Positions 7,555-18,015 are shown, counted from the stretch's first letter. The stretch is 64,000 bases of DNA from Prorocentrum cordatum (GCA_963575745.1 CAUYUJ010014175.1:169586-233585), one strand, 5' to 3'. Numbers and translations: made by a program. The notes: generated by a model from the letters alone, not told the origin.

Positions 7555-9435
7555 CTAGACATCGAACTGGGCAGGGTCTGAAATTCTGAGGCCTCCAGAT
7601 CCTGGGGGCTCCTGCTCCTGGAGCTTTCTCAGTTCAGAGGATATCTTACGGGTGCAATTGCCTAGCGACTTCGGAGAGCCTCTGCCTGAGGTGAACCCTC
7701 CGCACTCACTACAGAATATTAATGGGAGCTTGCTGCCAATTCTGGTACAATGCACAATCTCATGGTGGCGGCCTCTGGCTTCGGCTGCCATGTCTCTGAT
7801 CTTGTTTGGCACTGGTTCACAAGAAGTGCGGGTGCGGGCGCTAACAACTTTCAGGCATGATCTGCATCTGAAAACTGATCCATTCCACACTGGGTCATGG
7901 TCCTGGACAGAAGGGCGACCTGCTCTCTGTGGCGCTGGCTTCGCGATGTCTGGCCACAGTTCCTCGGCTGGGGGCCAGGGCGCAAGGGCCTTTCCTGCAC
8001 CTAGGACAAGGGACTTATATAATTGCATGGCGGCCTCATGCTCCTCCACTTCATTAGTATGTAAAGCATGCAGTTTAGCTGCTTCACCTGCGTGGTCATA
8101 TGCAGCTCTGTTGCCTTGGATGTCCAAAGCATCTAGAGAGCCGGCTGCTTCCTCTGTCTTGCGATGCGCCTTGGTTTTGCGCAACTCAAGCCAGGAATCG
8201 GAAGGGAGGTAGGATGCAAGTTTGCGCCAAAAGGTGGCAAAGATGCTGGTCCCTCGGAGCGCTGCTTCGGGCTTTAAAAATCCTTTCATTAGGCCAGAGT
8301 AGTCTACAATTATGGGTGCGGTCCGTGGATGTTCCAACCACTGTGCCGCTAGCAAAAGGCCTAGATGCTCCGCATGCACTGACATTTGCGGATACTGTCG
8401 TGGCAAGGGTGCTCTGACAGCTCGTATAGAATTGCCTTCGTTGTCTGTCTGGACTGCTGAAGATCCTGTCCTCGAAATGTGAGGCGTGGATGGACTTAGG
8501 CAGCTGCCATCAACATGTATGGGCAGGTTCGCTGCCATTAATTCTGGATTACAAGGGCCATCTGGTCCAATATGCTGTGGGAGGAGATCTTCGACTGGTG
8601 GGTCTACTATGGGTCTCGGGACCGACAGCCTGTCAAATAGAAGTCCTTCCTCACCTGCTGCTTTGGCTGGTTCAATGAGGTCTGACAGGAACTCCTGGCG
8701 TACCTCCTCAGCATGGGGGCAGAGCCAGATTCGATGGTAGGGTGTGTCTGGCTGCTGGCAGTAAGGGCATAATCCGTCAAACTGGTAGCCCCACTTAACA
8801 AGTGTTTGGCTTGTTGCCAGACAGCCGCAACATACATGTCTGACGCATCTGGCCTCCTGGAAACCCAAATGTTTGGAGACCTTCCTGCGTGCGTGGATAA
8901 ACAGGTCCCACCAGAGTCCTTGCTGTGCAACAGGGGATTCGGGGGGGAACTTGGAAGTGACATATTCCTGGATCAGTTTGTCCTTATACTGCCAGACAAA
9001 CTCTTTAGAGATCCAACGCGGGGAAACTTCAAGTATGTTAGATGTGCACCCACATTTATCAATTAGATGGGTTGCATCTGGGGCTTGCCAGCCTGTCTGC
9101 TTTATCCAAATGAGCATTTGGGAAACAGGGCCGCGCGACTTGGCAAGCCAAGTCTTGAACTTCGAATTGGCGAGTCCAGCTTTGGCGGCGTTGAACACGC
9201 GAGCTAGCTCCTTTGCGGATAATTTGTCGCGATGGGCCCTAAGCTCAGGCGCGGTGGAAGTTGCCGACCACCGTTCTAGACGCCAGCGTTCCAAGGACGC
9301 GCCTATCATGTTCAGCGGGTGATTGTCTGCCACCGATGCCCACCACATCTTCATTTCGGCTCGCCTGCAGTGATGGGGGGGAGACAGACGCTGCAAGTCC
9401 TCGGGGTCGCCTGATTTCACTTGGTGTGAAGCCAT
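7555..9435 (-). CDS. CCHC zinc finger and RNase H domain, C-terminal part of the retrotransposon polyprotein
   Basis: 626 residues as an open frame; residues 1-25 are probably out of frame with the true protein, which enters from another frame near 9365. Residues 197-241 hold a Cys/His cluster whose core is C223-x2-C226-x7-H234-x4-C239, like the zinc knuckle after many LINE reverse transcriptases. Residues 305-455 are an RNase H fold: D309 in IHVDGSC, E356 in VHAEHLGLL, D378 in IIVDYSG, H424 in TKAHRK and D438 in ALDIQGN give the complete catalytic set. The C-terminus has further Cys pairs (FRCRSCLKV, IFCSECGG) that may be another zinc site. It would degrade RNA in the RNA-DNA hybrid during reverse transcription. 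Stop at 7555; the element's 3' region follows. Confidence 0.75.
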   Translation of the reverse strand: MASHQVKSGDPEDLQRLSPPHHCRRAEMKMWWASVADNHPLNMIGASLERWRLERWSATSTAPELRAHRDKLSAKELARVFNAAKAGLANSKFKTWLAKSRGPVSQMLIWIKQTGWQAPDATHLIDKCGCTSNILEVSPRWISKEFVWQYKDKLIQEYVTSKFPPESPVAQQGLWWDLFIHARRKVSKHLGFQEARCVRHVCCGCLATSQTLVKWGYQFDGLCPYCQQPDTPYHRIWLCPHAEEVRQEFLSDLIEPAKAAGEEGLLFDRLSVPRPIVDPPVEDLLPQHIGPDGPCNPELMAANLPIHVDGSCLSPSTPHISRTGSSAVQTDNEGNSIRAVRAPLPRQYPQMSVHAEHLGLLLAAQWLEHPRTAPIIVDYSGLMKGFLKPEAALRGTSIFATFWRKLASYLPSDSWLELRKTKAHRKTEEAAGSLDALDIQGNRAAYDHAGEAAKLHALHTNEVEEHEAAMQLYKSLVLGAGKALAPWPPAEELWPDIAKPAPQRAGRPSVQDHDPVWNGSVFRCRSCLKVVSARTRTSCEPVPNKIRDMAAEARGRHHEIVHCTRIGSKLPLIFCSECGGFTSGRGSPKSLGNCTRKISSELRKLQEQEPPGSGGLRISDPAQFDV

Positions 9436-9573
9436 GGGGTGCAGCTCCGTAATGCATGGTAGACTTGGCTCCTACAACAAAGAATCGGCTTCGTGTCTTC
9501 TGAATTCTGCTGCCCTTTAAACGGCGAGTGCTGTTGACACGGGCTGTTAGATGGAGCCATCTTTTATTTATTG

Positions 9574-10700
9574 TTACACATGCTGATTTATGTGGTTGTG
9601 TTTGCCCGCCGTAAAATCAACGCCCAGGTTGGCTGCGCCCCAACTTGCTGCCCCTCCCAGGTCCCCCAAGAGCTTCTTTCCTTTGTTGAGCAGATCCGTG
9701 GAGGAGGCTACGAGGGCGATTTTGGTGCATGCCAAGGTAAGGGCCAGCTTTTCGATTCCTTCTTTGATCTGGAGCACGAACGTTACGAATGACTCGAGGC
9801 AATACACCTTGGAATCAGCCCAAGCAGAGAGGGTAACATCGTCGATGTGTATACTGCTAGCTGCATTGGGCGAGAGGGTTGAGGTGATCAGCGGGTACAT
9901 GTAGAGCTTGGCTTCGTACGTGGCTGGAGAGGCTCCTGCCACAATGCCTTGCGCGGGGTATACCTGGTCTGAAATCGATCCTTCTAGCATCAGGCGTCTT
10001 GGCCATTCATATGTATATAACGAATATACCACTACATCTATGGGGTAGTTAGCCTGATGAGCATGATCATAGATGATGGCATGGTCGAGGGTCTCGTAGA
10101 AAGACTTGAGATCCCATAGTAATGCTATGTAGCGCGTTTTGCCTGATGCTGCAAGTTCTGCACGAGCTGACTGCCTCCAAACTGTGCCCTCTGGGCTCCT
10201 AGCCTGGGATGCCGAAAACTCTGGAGCCAGTCCTGAAGACGCTTCCAATGATCTGCATTTCCTGGACATAGGTTTCCCATATATACGTTCGAAGCCAGGA
10301 AAAAAAAAACATCTCCTTCCTCCTCCTATGTGCTTCGGCGCGAGAAGGATCTGAAGCTGCTGGATGGGCGACGGGGCTGCTCCTATCATGCCCATGACTG
10401 TGAACAACCTGGCCATTATCTCCAATGCTTGTTCGCTGCATAACCTGAAATGTCTGGGATGGAATCCGTCTGGCATGCATGTGCGCATCTTGAACTTGCT
10501 CAAAATCTTTGCCAAGACTGCTGGATGGGTTGGAGGAGACACTACGTATGCTGGACAATTCATGCTGTATTCTGGTCTTCGAGATGATCCTTGGTCCAGC
10601 TTTCCTTCAGGTGTGGCTTTCCACTTCTCTGACCATTTTTCAAATGAGCGTCCAGCAAGTTTGGTTGCGACGAGGTGCAGCCTGATTTTAACAATACCTG
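9574..10700 (-). CDS. Reverse transcriptase domain of the LINE-like element
   Basis: A continuous frame from about 10700 to the stop at 9574. Fingers region: MPDGFHPRHF, then IQQLQILLAPKHIGG. The conserved stretch SPEGTVWRQSARAELAASG precedes motif A, ALLWDLKSFYETLDH (catalytic Asp). Motif B is QGIVAGASPATYEAKLYM. Motif C is SIHIDDVTLS with the Asp pair, giving IDD preceded by His where many LINEs have (F/Y)xDD. A thumb-like segment, KKLLGDLGGAASWGAANLGVDF, follows. The frame upstream of 10700 is not the coding one; the true N-terminal part continues in a different frame up to about 11045. A run of ten A on the plus strand near 10300 (FFF) is a place where an indel could also hide. Downstream the protein should continue into the segment at 9365-9545 and then the RNase H part. 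Confidence 0.75.
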
Positions 10701-11048
10701 CTCGACACTCCTCTCCTCTTCTCCTTTGATATATGTGTAAATAAGCCCACCTGCTACACTGCCACACCATTCTGCCCACTGCTGTCTCTGCACTGATTTG
10801 CCCTGGCCTATGTTGTCCTGGTGATGTTCGGCGAAGACGTTGGCAACGGTGGTGATGAAGTCTTTCTTGTGCTGCGAAGCTGGGCCCCATAGCTTGGGAG
10901 CGACACCTTTAAGGATGAAATGGTAATGTACTCCTTCTTCCCAATACTGCCTGAAGGGGCCACCCGAATGGGGGGGAAGTGGAGCTGGAAAACGAGCTTG
11001 TTGAGAGATTCATCCATTAGCTGGTGGTCTTGGAGCTTATTGTATCTT

Positions 11049-12140
11049 CTAGCTATTTCCTCTTAGCCTATTTGCTGTCAAGAGGAGGGCTCGTTCTTTT
11101 TGTTGCTTCGTCTTGTGTATGGTTTGGGGCAACTTTCTGAGGGGTGCCTCCTGGATCACCAACGGGGCTCCTGGCTGCCTACCTTCTGGTGGTGTCTGGG
11201 TCTGCTGCTGGATTTCGAAGCGGATAAGCTCCAACCACTGATCGTATACCTGATCCAACACCCCTTGGCCTCTTGCATGCTCGTCAGCTTCTCGTTTCGG
11301 CGCGCTGGCGATGTCGCCCCTGTCATTCGCGCGGTCCTGGATAAAACTTTCCAGTGCTTCCTTCAGATGCTCATGCGAGGGAGGGCAAGGGGCTGGTCCA
11401 ATGGCTGGATCGGTGGGATACCGCTGGTACTTGCCAGGTATCTTTACCAGGATCTCATCTATGTCGGTTCTGAGCACAAGCTTTACAGGGCGATGAGGAG
11501 AGAGGGGAGTGTCCAAATCCATTGAAACTGACTTGAGGGCGTGGGTCAGGACGCTGCTGATCCAGAAATAGTCGATCCTGGATTCTATGTCTCCGCTAAC
11601 ATACGTGGGTTCCAGTGGGGCCTTGATGGACATGCCGATTTTATCGAGGTCCGCATTCCCGATCATGTCAACTACGCTGATATTGAAATCCCCACCGACT
11701 ATGACTGGCAGGCCCGTGGAGTGGATGTCCTGCCCCAGCTTTCGGAGGATGCTTAAGTTGAGGTCGTCTAAACCTACTCTATCCTTTAGGTATACGCAGT
11801 GCATGCCTATGACTCCCAACTTCAGATGGCGGGGATAGCATGCGCATAGCCTGCCAGGTACTAGCAACTGCTGAGACTCATTGGGGATCCATGCGTCCAA
11901 GTGAGCACGCACGAGTATGAGCACTCCTGACGACACTCCTCCATTCTTCGACGTGAATGCTGGGGCTCCGAATACTTTCCACCCTTTTCTGCCTGAGGGA
12001 GGAGACGACGACCGAGTGCTTGTGAGGTGAGAGCGTGTGCTCCTGAATGAGAAGCACGTCGACTGTCGAATCTGCTAGCTGGGGCAATATGTCTTCTGCT
12101 GTGCCCCACGACGATACATTCAGCGTACGAATCTCGAAAC
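11049..12140 (-). CDS. APE-type endonuclease (EEP) domain of the LINE-like element, one frameshift
   Basis: The domain starts in one frame at about 12132 (IRTLNVSSWGTAEDI, then VDVLLIQEHTL with the catalytic Glu). After 11989 it continues in the next frame (KGWKVFGAPAFTSKNGG, then VLILVRAHLDAW), the change falling in an A run at 11985-11988. Further motifs are PVIVGGDFNI (GDFN), SRIDYFWIS and LSPHRPVKL. The last corresponds to the usual SDHxP motif with Asp replaced by Pro and His kept, so nickase activity may be lowered. This family nicks target DNA to prime reverse transcription. The C-terminal part (Gln/Lys-rich, ending at 11049) leads to the reverse transcriptase through a further frame change. 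The domain start overlaps the end of ORF1 in another frame (ORF1 stop at 12152). Confidence 0.7.
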
Positions 12141-12151
12141 TGCTGATCTGC

Positions 12152-13366
12152 TCACTTTGGGACTGCCACTGCCGCTGCTGCCGCTGACGCCGATGCCGCT
12201 GCCTCTGCGATGGTTGCGGCGCATGGGGCTGAGGGCGGGGGCGGAATCCCTGTTGGCTTTTGCATTTTCCCAGAACTTCGAAAAGCACGTTGGACACCGG
12301 CGAGGAGTTCTGGGGAAAGATTGAGAGCATTGGCCAGATTCTTGCCCCCTGGGTCCAACATGTCCGGCGCCCTGTGTTTAACTCCTCCTGTACCTTCCAT
12401 CGGGGTTGGTTCTGGGACATTTGCCTGGTCAAACTGCTGGAGGAGCTGGTCGCGGTCGGGATGATTGAGAATAACTTGCCCCCAAATTCCCAGCCGACTG
12501 GTGAGGGTCTCAACTGTAGACTGGAGCTCCTCCTTCCCTGGGTCCTCATACTCCTCCTCATCTTCGTCAAAGTCCTTCTCCTGATACTTCTGCCAAAATC
12601 CACCTTCCCCTGGTGAGTCTTTCTGCACTGACGTGACAATCTCAATTTCCAATCGGTCGATCTCACTCTGCACATGTTCTTTCTCCTCGAGCACCTCTTT
12701 CTTCCTCTTCTGCACTGCCTCCAACAACTCCTCAATATCCTCCTGCTCCTTCTCCAATGCTGCCAGCTTTGCTTGCTGCTGATCAAGCTGCCGGTCCACA
12801 CGTAGCAGGCGCTTGGATTTTGGTTGGTCCTGTTCCTTGGAGCTGCGATAATCCTGCATGAGGGAGTCCAGCTGGGGAATGAGGTGCTCTGGGGTATCTG
12901 AACAATCCTTGGAGTGGGCATGCTGGACCAGGAGGTTGAGAAGGGTGGGCCCGTTGAGTTTAGGGCGGGGTGTGCCTCTTCCTCCTCCTCCTCCTCCTCC
13001 TCCTCCTCCTCCTCCTCCTCCTCCTCCTTTGCCTTTCCACACTCCCTTCGGGCCCCCACTACCTCCCCAATACAGGTCGTGAGGTTGGGAGGGGTGGGTG
13101 AACTTTCCGTAGCCTTTGCCTTTGCCTTTGCCTTTTGTGGTACTGCCTTTGCCATTGCCTTTGGTCATGGGTCCCTTGGTACCTTTCTGCCCACTCGAGA
13201 GGTCGGTGAAGCGGGAAGCCCATTTGCTCATCGGGGATCTCTCCAGCGTACTAGCAGGCCCATGTAATAGACTTGCAGAGCAATGGTAACAGTAAGAATA
13301 CCAGAACGGGTTCTTAGCATTCCCACATTGGAGGCACTTGACTGTCGCATGGCTGGCACGGCTCAT
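12152..13366 (-). CDS. ORF1 (gag-like) protein of the LINE-like element
   Basis: 404 residues from ATG 13366. Upstream the frame stays open to 13846, but that part is encoded by CCT-repeat DNA as Gly/Glu runs, so 13366 is preferred. The N-terminus has a four-Cys zinc motif, CLQC then CYHC (VKCLQCGNAKNP, YSYCYHCSASLL). A basic Gly/Lys segment (KGKGKGKGYGKF) and a poly-Gly run from a CTC microsatellite follow. Next come LLNLLVQHAHSKDC, a long coiled coil (LDQQQAKLAALEKEQED to HVQSEIDRLEIEI), an acidic stretch (DFDEDEEEYEDPG) and a Pro/Ala-rich end. Such proteins bind element RNA and multimerise. The stop at 12152 overlaps the start of the endonuclease frame, so ORF2 translation may use a frame change or re-initiation, or an indel separates them. 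Confidence 0.65.
   Translation of the reverse strand: MSRASHATVKCLQCGNAKNPFWYSYCYHCSASLLHGPASTLERSPMSKWASRFTDLSSGQKGTKGPMTKGNGKGSTTKGKGKGKGYGKFTHPSQPHDLYWGGSGGPKGVWKGKGGGGGGGGGGGGGGGGRGTPRPKLNGPTLLNLLVQHAHSKDCSDTPEHLIPQLDSLMQDYRSSKEQDQPKSKRLLRVDRQLDQQQAKLAALEKEQEDIEELLEAVQKRKKEVLEEKEHVQSEIDRLEIEIVTSVQKDSPGEGGFWQKYQEKDFDEDEEEYEDPGKEELQSTVETLTSRLGIWGQVILNHPDRDQLLQQFDQANVPEPTPMEGTGGVKHRAPDMLDPGGKNLANALNLSPELLAGVQRAFRSSGKMQKPTGIPPPPSAPCAATIAEAAASASAAAAAVAVPK
12977..13027. repeat. (CCT)n tract inside ORF1
   Basis: About 50 bp of CCT triplets, read as poly-Gly in ORF1. A second block of CCT/CGT triplets lies at 13531-13665, upstream of the preferred ORF1 start, in the presumed 5' untranslated region. 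Confidence 0.9.
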
Positions 13367-13785
13367 AACTTGCGGGGTTACCTTGGGGTTGTTGGACGGG
13401 GCCAACGTTCGCTTGGGAGTTGAAAGGGCTCCCACCCTGCAATGCCGAAATGCGTCCAGACGCCTCCTTGGTCCGCAAACGGCGATATCTTGAGCCTCCG
13501 CCTCCTCCGTCTCCCCTTCCCCTCCGTCCGTTCCTCCTCCTCCTCCTCCTCCTCGTTGTCCTCCTCCTCCTCCTCCTCGTTGTCCTCCTCCTCCTCCTCG
13601 TTGTCCTCCTCCTCCTCCTCTTCCTCCTGCTCCTCGTGCTCCTGATCCTGCTCCTCCTCCACTCCTGATTCCGTATAAGTAATGTCTCCCTGTCGCACCC
13701 CGAAGCCAGTTTTTAGGGCGGGTCAGGCGTTTCGCCTGAGACTTCCTCACCGCCCATGGCTCTGAAGCTTGAAGTTTGGCAGCAG

Positions 13786-14040
13786 CTTCACAGATGAATG
13801 GCGGGTCGTTGTTAATATGTGACTCTCGCCTTAGTGCCGCGCACATTCGCTACACAAAAACTTTGAAGGGTTCACGGGTTGAGGGCGAGTGGTTTTCAAA
13901 CTGTAGCTCTCGCTTTGGCACCGCGCACACTCGTTTTAAACATGTGCAAAAGCTTCACGGATTGACGGCAGCTCCTTTTCAACTTTTGGCCCTCGCCTTA
14001 GCGCCGCGTACATTCGATTCGCACGTGTGCAAGAGTTTCA
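13786..14040 (-). repeat. Three tandem ~83/84-bp monomers at the 5' end of the LINE
   Basis: The block CTCTCGCCTTAG-GCCGCGCACATTCG recurs at 13823, 13907 and 13990 (spacings 84 and 83), each followed by a TTTGAAGGGTTCACGG or CTTCACGGATT-type segment. The position directly upstream of ORF1 parallels promoter monomers of some mammalian L1 elements. The promoter role is an inference. Confidence 0.6.
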
Positions 14041-14254
14041 CGGATTCCCATGATCAGCGTACCAGATATGATGATTTGGAAGGCTTCTGGATTACGCGGG
14101 CGCACCAAATACGTTGATGCGCGGTGCGGAAGTCCCAAGGACGGCGTTCTGACACGATTCAGCACCGTCAGGACGCAACAGTCAGGTTGATCCGTGGCGT
14201 TGGAATCCCGGGATGGAAATGAACCGCTGTAAGGGAATGTGAAGAGGGAGCTTG

Positions 14255-14345
14255 AAGAGAGGGTTTATTTCCAACATCGTTGATGACTCTTGGGTTTACA
14301 ATGGTCCTCCTCCTACTCCTCCTCTTCCCCACTCTTCTCCGCCTC
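14255..14345 (+). repeat. Dispersed repeat ending in a CCT tract
   Basis: AGGGTTTATTTCCAACATCG, TTGATGACTCTTGGGTTTAC and AATGGTCCTCCTCC match AGGGTTTATTCCAGCATCG...TTTTGGATTTACACTGGTCCTCC at 26186-26240. A CCT run follows both copies. Confidence 0.55.
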
Positions 14346-14455
14346 TTCCGATTCTGTTTCCAGAAGGCACCCTCGTCAGAGATGCCCTCAAACAGATAGC
14401 GTGTGAAACTTGTCCCGTTCCCCTTCCCCTCGTGCAACACATTGGACGTATTTCC

Positions 14456-16420
14456 TCCTCCCTTTCTCCTTCCCCATCCTGCCTCCTCCCTGCTCGCCGC
14501 GCTCTAGTCGAGGCATCTCCACGATTTGCTTCAGCACGTCTCCCCCTGATCCGCCCTTGCAATTTACGAAGGAATCGTGCTTGCGGCTTGGCGCCAGCTA
14601 CCTCCCTCGTGGGGCCAGGGCCGCCCAGACCACTCCCAGAACACAATTCGACTACATAATCGGACTCAAATGGTTCGTTTGCGTCTGACACCTACTCGCC
14701 TCTCTCTCCTCTCTCTCGGAGCCCAATTTCGAGGATGTCCCAAGCGAAACGGGCCTGACCACCTCAGGCGCGGCATCTCTGAGCCCAGTTGCGAGGATGT
14801 CTCAAGCGAAACGCGCATGAGCACCTCGCGCAAAGCATCTCGGAGCACCTAATTGCGAGGATGTCTCAGGCGAATGGGCTGGACCACCTCGCGCGCGGCA
14901 GCTCCGAGCCCCGAATTGCGAGAATGCCCCAGACGGCGTCCGGACCCCTTCCCACGCACAGTTCGACAACAGGAATGCAATCACATGATTCGTTTGGGTC
15001 TGACTCATCCTCCCTCTCAGAGCCCAAAATTTTGAGGCTGTCTCAGACGAAACGGGTCAGACCACCTCGCCCGCAGCATCTCGGAGCCCCGAATTGCGAG
15101 GATGTCTCAAGCGAAGCGGGCCGGATTTTCAGAGCTGAGAACTGCAAGGATGTCTCAAGCAAAGCGAGCTCGACCACATCTCGCGCAGCATCTCAAAGCT
15201 CTTCCATCCTCCCCTTCTCCTCCCCCATCCTGCCTTCTCCCTGCTCGCCGCGCTCTCCCTCGAGGCATCTCCACGATTTGCTCCAGCAAGGCTCCCCATG
15301 ATAAGCCCTTGCGGTTTACCAGAGATTCGTGCTCGCGCCTCGGCGCCAGCTGCCTCCTCCGTCGGGCCAGGGGCGCCCAGATCGCTCCTGGAGCACCATT
15401 CGACAGCAGAAGTGTGCTCAAATGGTTCGTTTGCGTCTGACCCCACCTCGCTCCTCTCTCCTCCCTCTCGGAGCCCAAAATTATGAGGCTGTCTCAAGCG
15501 AAACGGGCCAGACCACCTCTGGCGCGGCATCTCTGAGCCCAGAGTTGCGAGGATGCCTCAAGCGAGACGCGCCTGACCGCCTCGCGCACATTTCTGAGAG
15601 GCCAGAGTTGCGAGAAAGTTTCAGGCGAAACGAGCTGGACCACCTCGCGGACATATTCAAGGAGCCCTGAGCTGCGAGGATGTCTCAGGCGGAACAGGCT
15701 GGACCACCTTGCGTGCAGCACCTCGGAGCCCCGAATTGCAAGGATGTTTCAAAACAAACAGGCTGGGAGCTCAGAGTTCCGATGATGTCTCAGGCGGCGC
15801 TCAGATCCCTTCCAGAACACACTTCGACAACATACATGTAAGCACATGATTCGTTTTGGTCTGACTCCTCCTCCCTCCTTCCTCTCCCTCTCGGAGCCCA
15901 AACATTTAAGGATGTCTCAGGCGAGGCGGGCCAAACCAACTCGCCCGCAGCATCTCGAAGCCCCGGGTTGCGAGGACATTTCAAGCAAACGGGCCACACA
16001 GCCTTGCGCACACTTTCTCACAGCTCAGGTTTGCAGGGATGTCTCAGGCGAAACGAGCGGGACCACCTTTCACGTAGCATCTCGGAGCTGAGAGGTGCGA
16101 GGATGTCTCAGGCGAAGCGCGCCTGGCCACCTCTCGCGCGGCATCTAGGAGTTCAGAGTTGCGAGGATGTTTCAATGACAGAACGCACCAGACCACCACG
16201 CGCGCGGCGACTCGGAGCACAGAATTGGGAGGATGTCTGAGGCGAAACGCGCTGGACCACCTCGCGCACGGCAGCTCGGAGCGCAGTTGTGGATGTCTCA
16301 GGGGAAACGCGCCCGACCACCTCGCGCGCGGCGTCCCAGACAACTCAGAAGCGAGAGTTGTGTGGATGTCTGAGGCGACACGACCCCGACCACCAAATAT
16401 TCTGGAGGATGTCTCTGCTC
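14456..16420 (+). repeat. Higher-order tandem array, ~64-bp monomer
   Basis: Monomers carry GCGAGGATGTCTCAGGCGAA, a GACCACCTCGCGCGCGGC block and a CATCTCGGAGCCC block; starts at 14731, 14793, 14857 and 14920 show 62-64 bp spacing. Runs of monomers are separated by a ~100-bp spacer (TTCGACAACA, ATGGTTCGTTTGCGTCTGAC, CTCTCGGAGCCCAAA) seen at about 14640, 14955, 15395 and 15815. A longer block, 14456-14730, recurs at 15208-15490, giving a ~750-bp higher-order unit. Apparent ORFs are artefacts of the repetition. The core is shared, inverted, with 38060-38584. Confidence 0.8.
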
Positions 16421-16866
16421 CCCTTTCCCCCGGCCAGAGTTAGCTTCGACCACAGCAGCACCCCATTCAGCAAACTGTTTGGGAAAAGAACGCCCAATTC
16501 CCACGGGGTCGCGGCCCAAGGGCCGGCCCGCTAGGCCGTGGATATGGATGCTTCCTGCAAGGGGCCCCCACCCAGCTAACCCTCCCAGCTATCTGCGCAC
16601 CCCGCTCAGAAGAGCCCCCCGAGAAATCATGTTAGACATGCGGCTCGCGAAACGGCTCGAAGGATGAGACCCGCAGCCCCTCCGAGTCTGGACTCGGGGC
16701 GCTGGGAAGTCCAGAACGTCGTGTGTCCAGACACGACGCCCTGGCGCCCCGTCCACAGATACGACTCTGGCGCACGGTGCACCTCGATGCATGTCATGCA
16801 TGGGAGTGGCATTTGGCACTGTGCAAGCAGGCAGTAACAATCGAAGCCACAAAGCCTGCGCAGCCG

Positions 16867-17185
16867 GAGCGTCGTTGTCGTCCTCCTCGTCGGAGTCGAG
16901 CCCCCTCTTCCCGAACTTCACGCACGCGAACCCACAACAGAAGTCCTGGTCCTCCACGGTCTTGGCGAATCTTACGCCTCATGCGAAGACTTCATTTAGA
17001 GCACTGCTTCACGCTTCCTGCTACTCCGCATCTGAGGTCCCCCATCCACGTCTACAACGCCACCTCGTCGTCGCTACCCCTGTAGCTGTCTCCATCGCGT
17101 ACTCCGCAGTAACTCCACTCACGGCGCAGTGGAATCCAACCAACGCCTCGAGGAGCAGCTGGTTTAGCGCGTCCGTGTTTCCATG
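16867..17185 (-). CDS. Two candidate exons of an unrecognised gene
   Basis: Two non-repetitive minus-strand patches read like protein. The first (17185 to about 17070) gives NTDALNQLLLEALVGFHCA followed by GVTAEYAMETATGVATT. The second (about 16960 to 16867) gives KTVEDQDFCCGFACVKFG and an acidic LDSDEEDDND. Between them the frame closes, but GAG-GT on one side and CCAAG on the other would allow a short intron. An ATG (16957) begins the second patch if it stands alone. The downstream frame (to 16589) becomes Arg-rich and unconvincing. No domain or homolog is recognised, and the splice sites are guesses. It may be a gene remnant beside the tandem array. Confidence 0.3.
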
Positions 17186-17514
17186 ACCCCATCTTTCCCT
17201 TCGCGGAGGGGATTATTACATGTTCTTATTGAAGGCTCATCTCCCCCACTCGACCAGTCGCCAACCAATAACCATAACTGAGATTAGATAGCATAATTTC
17301 TTCTAGGGATGTCGGGGGTGGGGTCATTTTTGTCAGCCGAGCGCTGGCCCACTCACTGGTCACACAAGAAAGCGGTGCCACATGATTTCTGGCGCAAGCG
17401 CTATACGCAATGCCGGCGACCCATCTATCGTTTTGCATTGGCTTCTGGAAAAATGATCGGGGTGTCGACGTACTGCTACATGCGAACTATCCCGTACTAT
17501 GGCGCACCTAGTTC

Positions 17515-17712
17515 ACTCCGCGCGCGTGGCGTACGCCGCGCACTTGGCGCGGCTTGAGCATATGACAAACTTGGCGCACGTGGAGCACGTGGCGCATCTG
17601 TTGCACCAGGCACACCTGGTACACGTTGGGCCCCTGGGCACCAAACGCGCCTGTTGCGCGCCGCGCACCTGGCACGCGTGGCGCACCTCGTGAGCATCGC
17701 GCACCTGGTCTC
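17515..17712 (+). repeat. Degenerate 12-bp minisatellite, core GCGCACCTGGTG
   Basis: About 15 units of roughly 12 bp (variants GGCGCACGTGGAGC, TGGCGCATCTGTTGC). 17190-17515 shows nothing recognisable. Confidence 0.7.
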
Positions 17713-17756
17713 TGCTTTTGCTCCCAGCGGCTGTCTACCGAATGCCTACCTAGAAA

Positions 17757-17807
17757 AGGAGGACGAGGAAGAGGAGGAGGGGGAGGATGAGGAGGACGAC
17801 GAGGAAA

Positions 17808-17873
<66 letters not shown>

Positions 17874-18015
17874 CTGATGGTGATGGTGATGGTGATGATG
17901 ATGTTGATGATGAGGAGGAGGAGGAGGAGGATGAGGATGAGGATGATGATGATGATGATGAGGAGGAGGAGGAGGAGGAGGGAGGAGGGAGGAGGGAGGA
18001 GGAGGAGCAGGAGTA
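17757..18015 (+). repeat. (GAT)n and (GGA)n triplet tract
   Basis: GAT triplets at about 17810-17960 flanked by GAG/GGA triplets. All long frames here (Asp, Met, Ser, His runs) are artefacts. Confidence 0.95.

Larger units (their letters stand above)
7530..14050 (-). mobile_element. LINE-like non-LTR retrotransposon, frameshifted copy
   Basis: Reading on the minus strand: tandem 5' monomers (13786-14040), ORF1 with zinc finger and coiled coil, APE-type endonuclease, reverse transcriptase, CCHC finger and RNase H. This is the order found in I/L1/Tad-type non-LTR elements. The ORF2 equivalent is split by at least four small frame changes. One is an extra A in the run at 11985-11988. One is near 11045, where the frame reading EIARRYNKLQDHQL replaces one ending in a stop. 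One is between about 10720 and 10690. Two are near 9590 and 9365, where the connecting segment VVGAKSTMHYGAAPHGF is in another frame. 10700-11045 is coding-like linker in those alternative frames (KKDFITTVANVFAEHHQDN). The 5' and 3' boundaries are not defined by target-site duplications. Confidence 0.75.

Noticed and set aside
14789-15301. Apparent repetitive protein in the 64-bp array
   Set aside because: Frames shift between monomers and spacers; the DNA repeat explains the peptide repetition.
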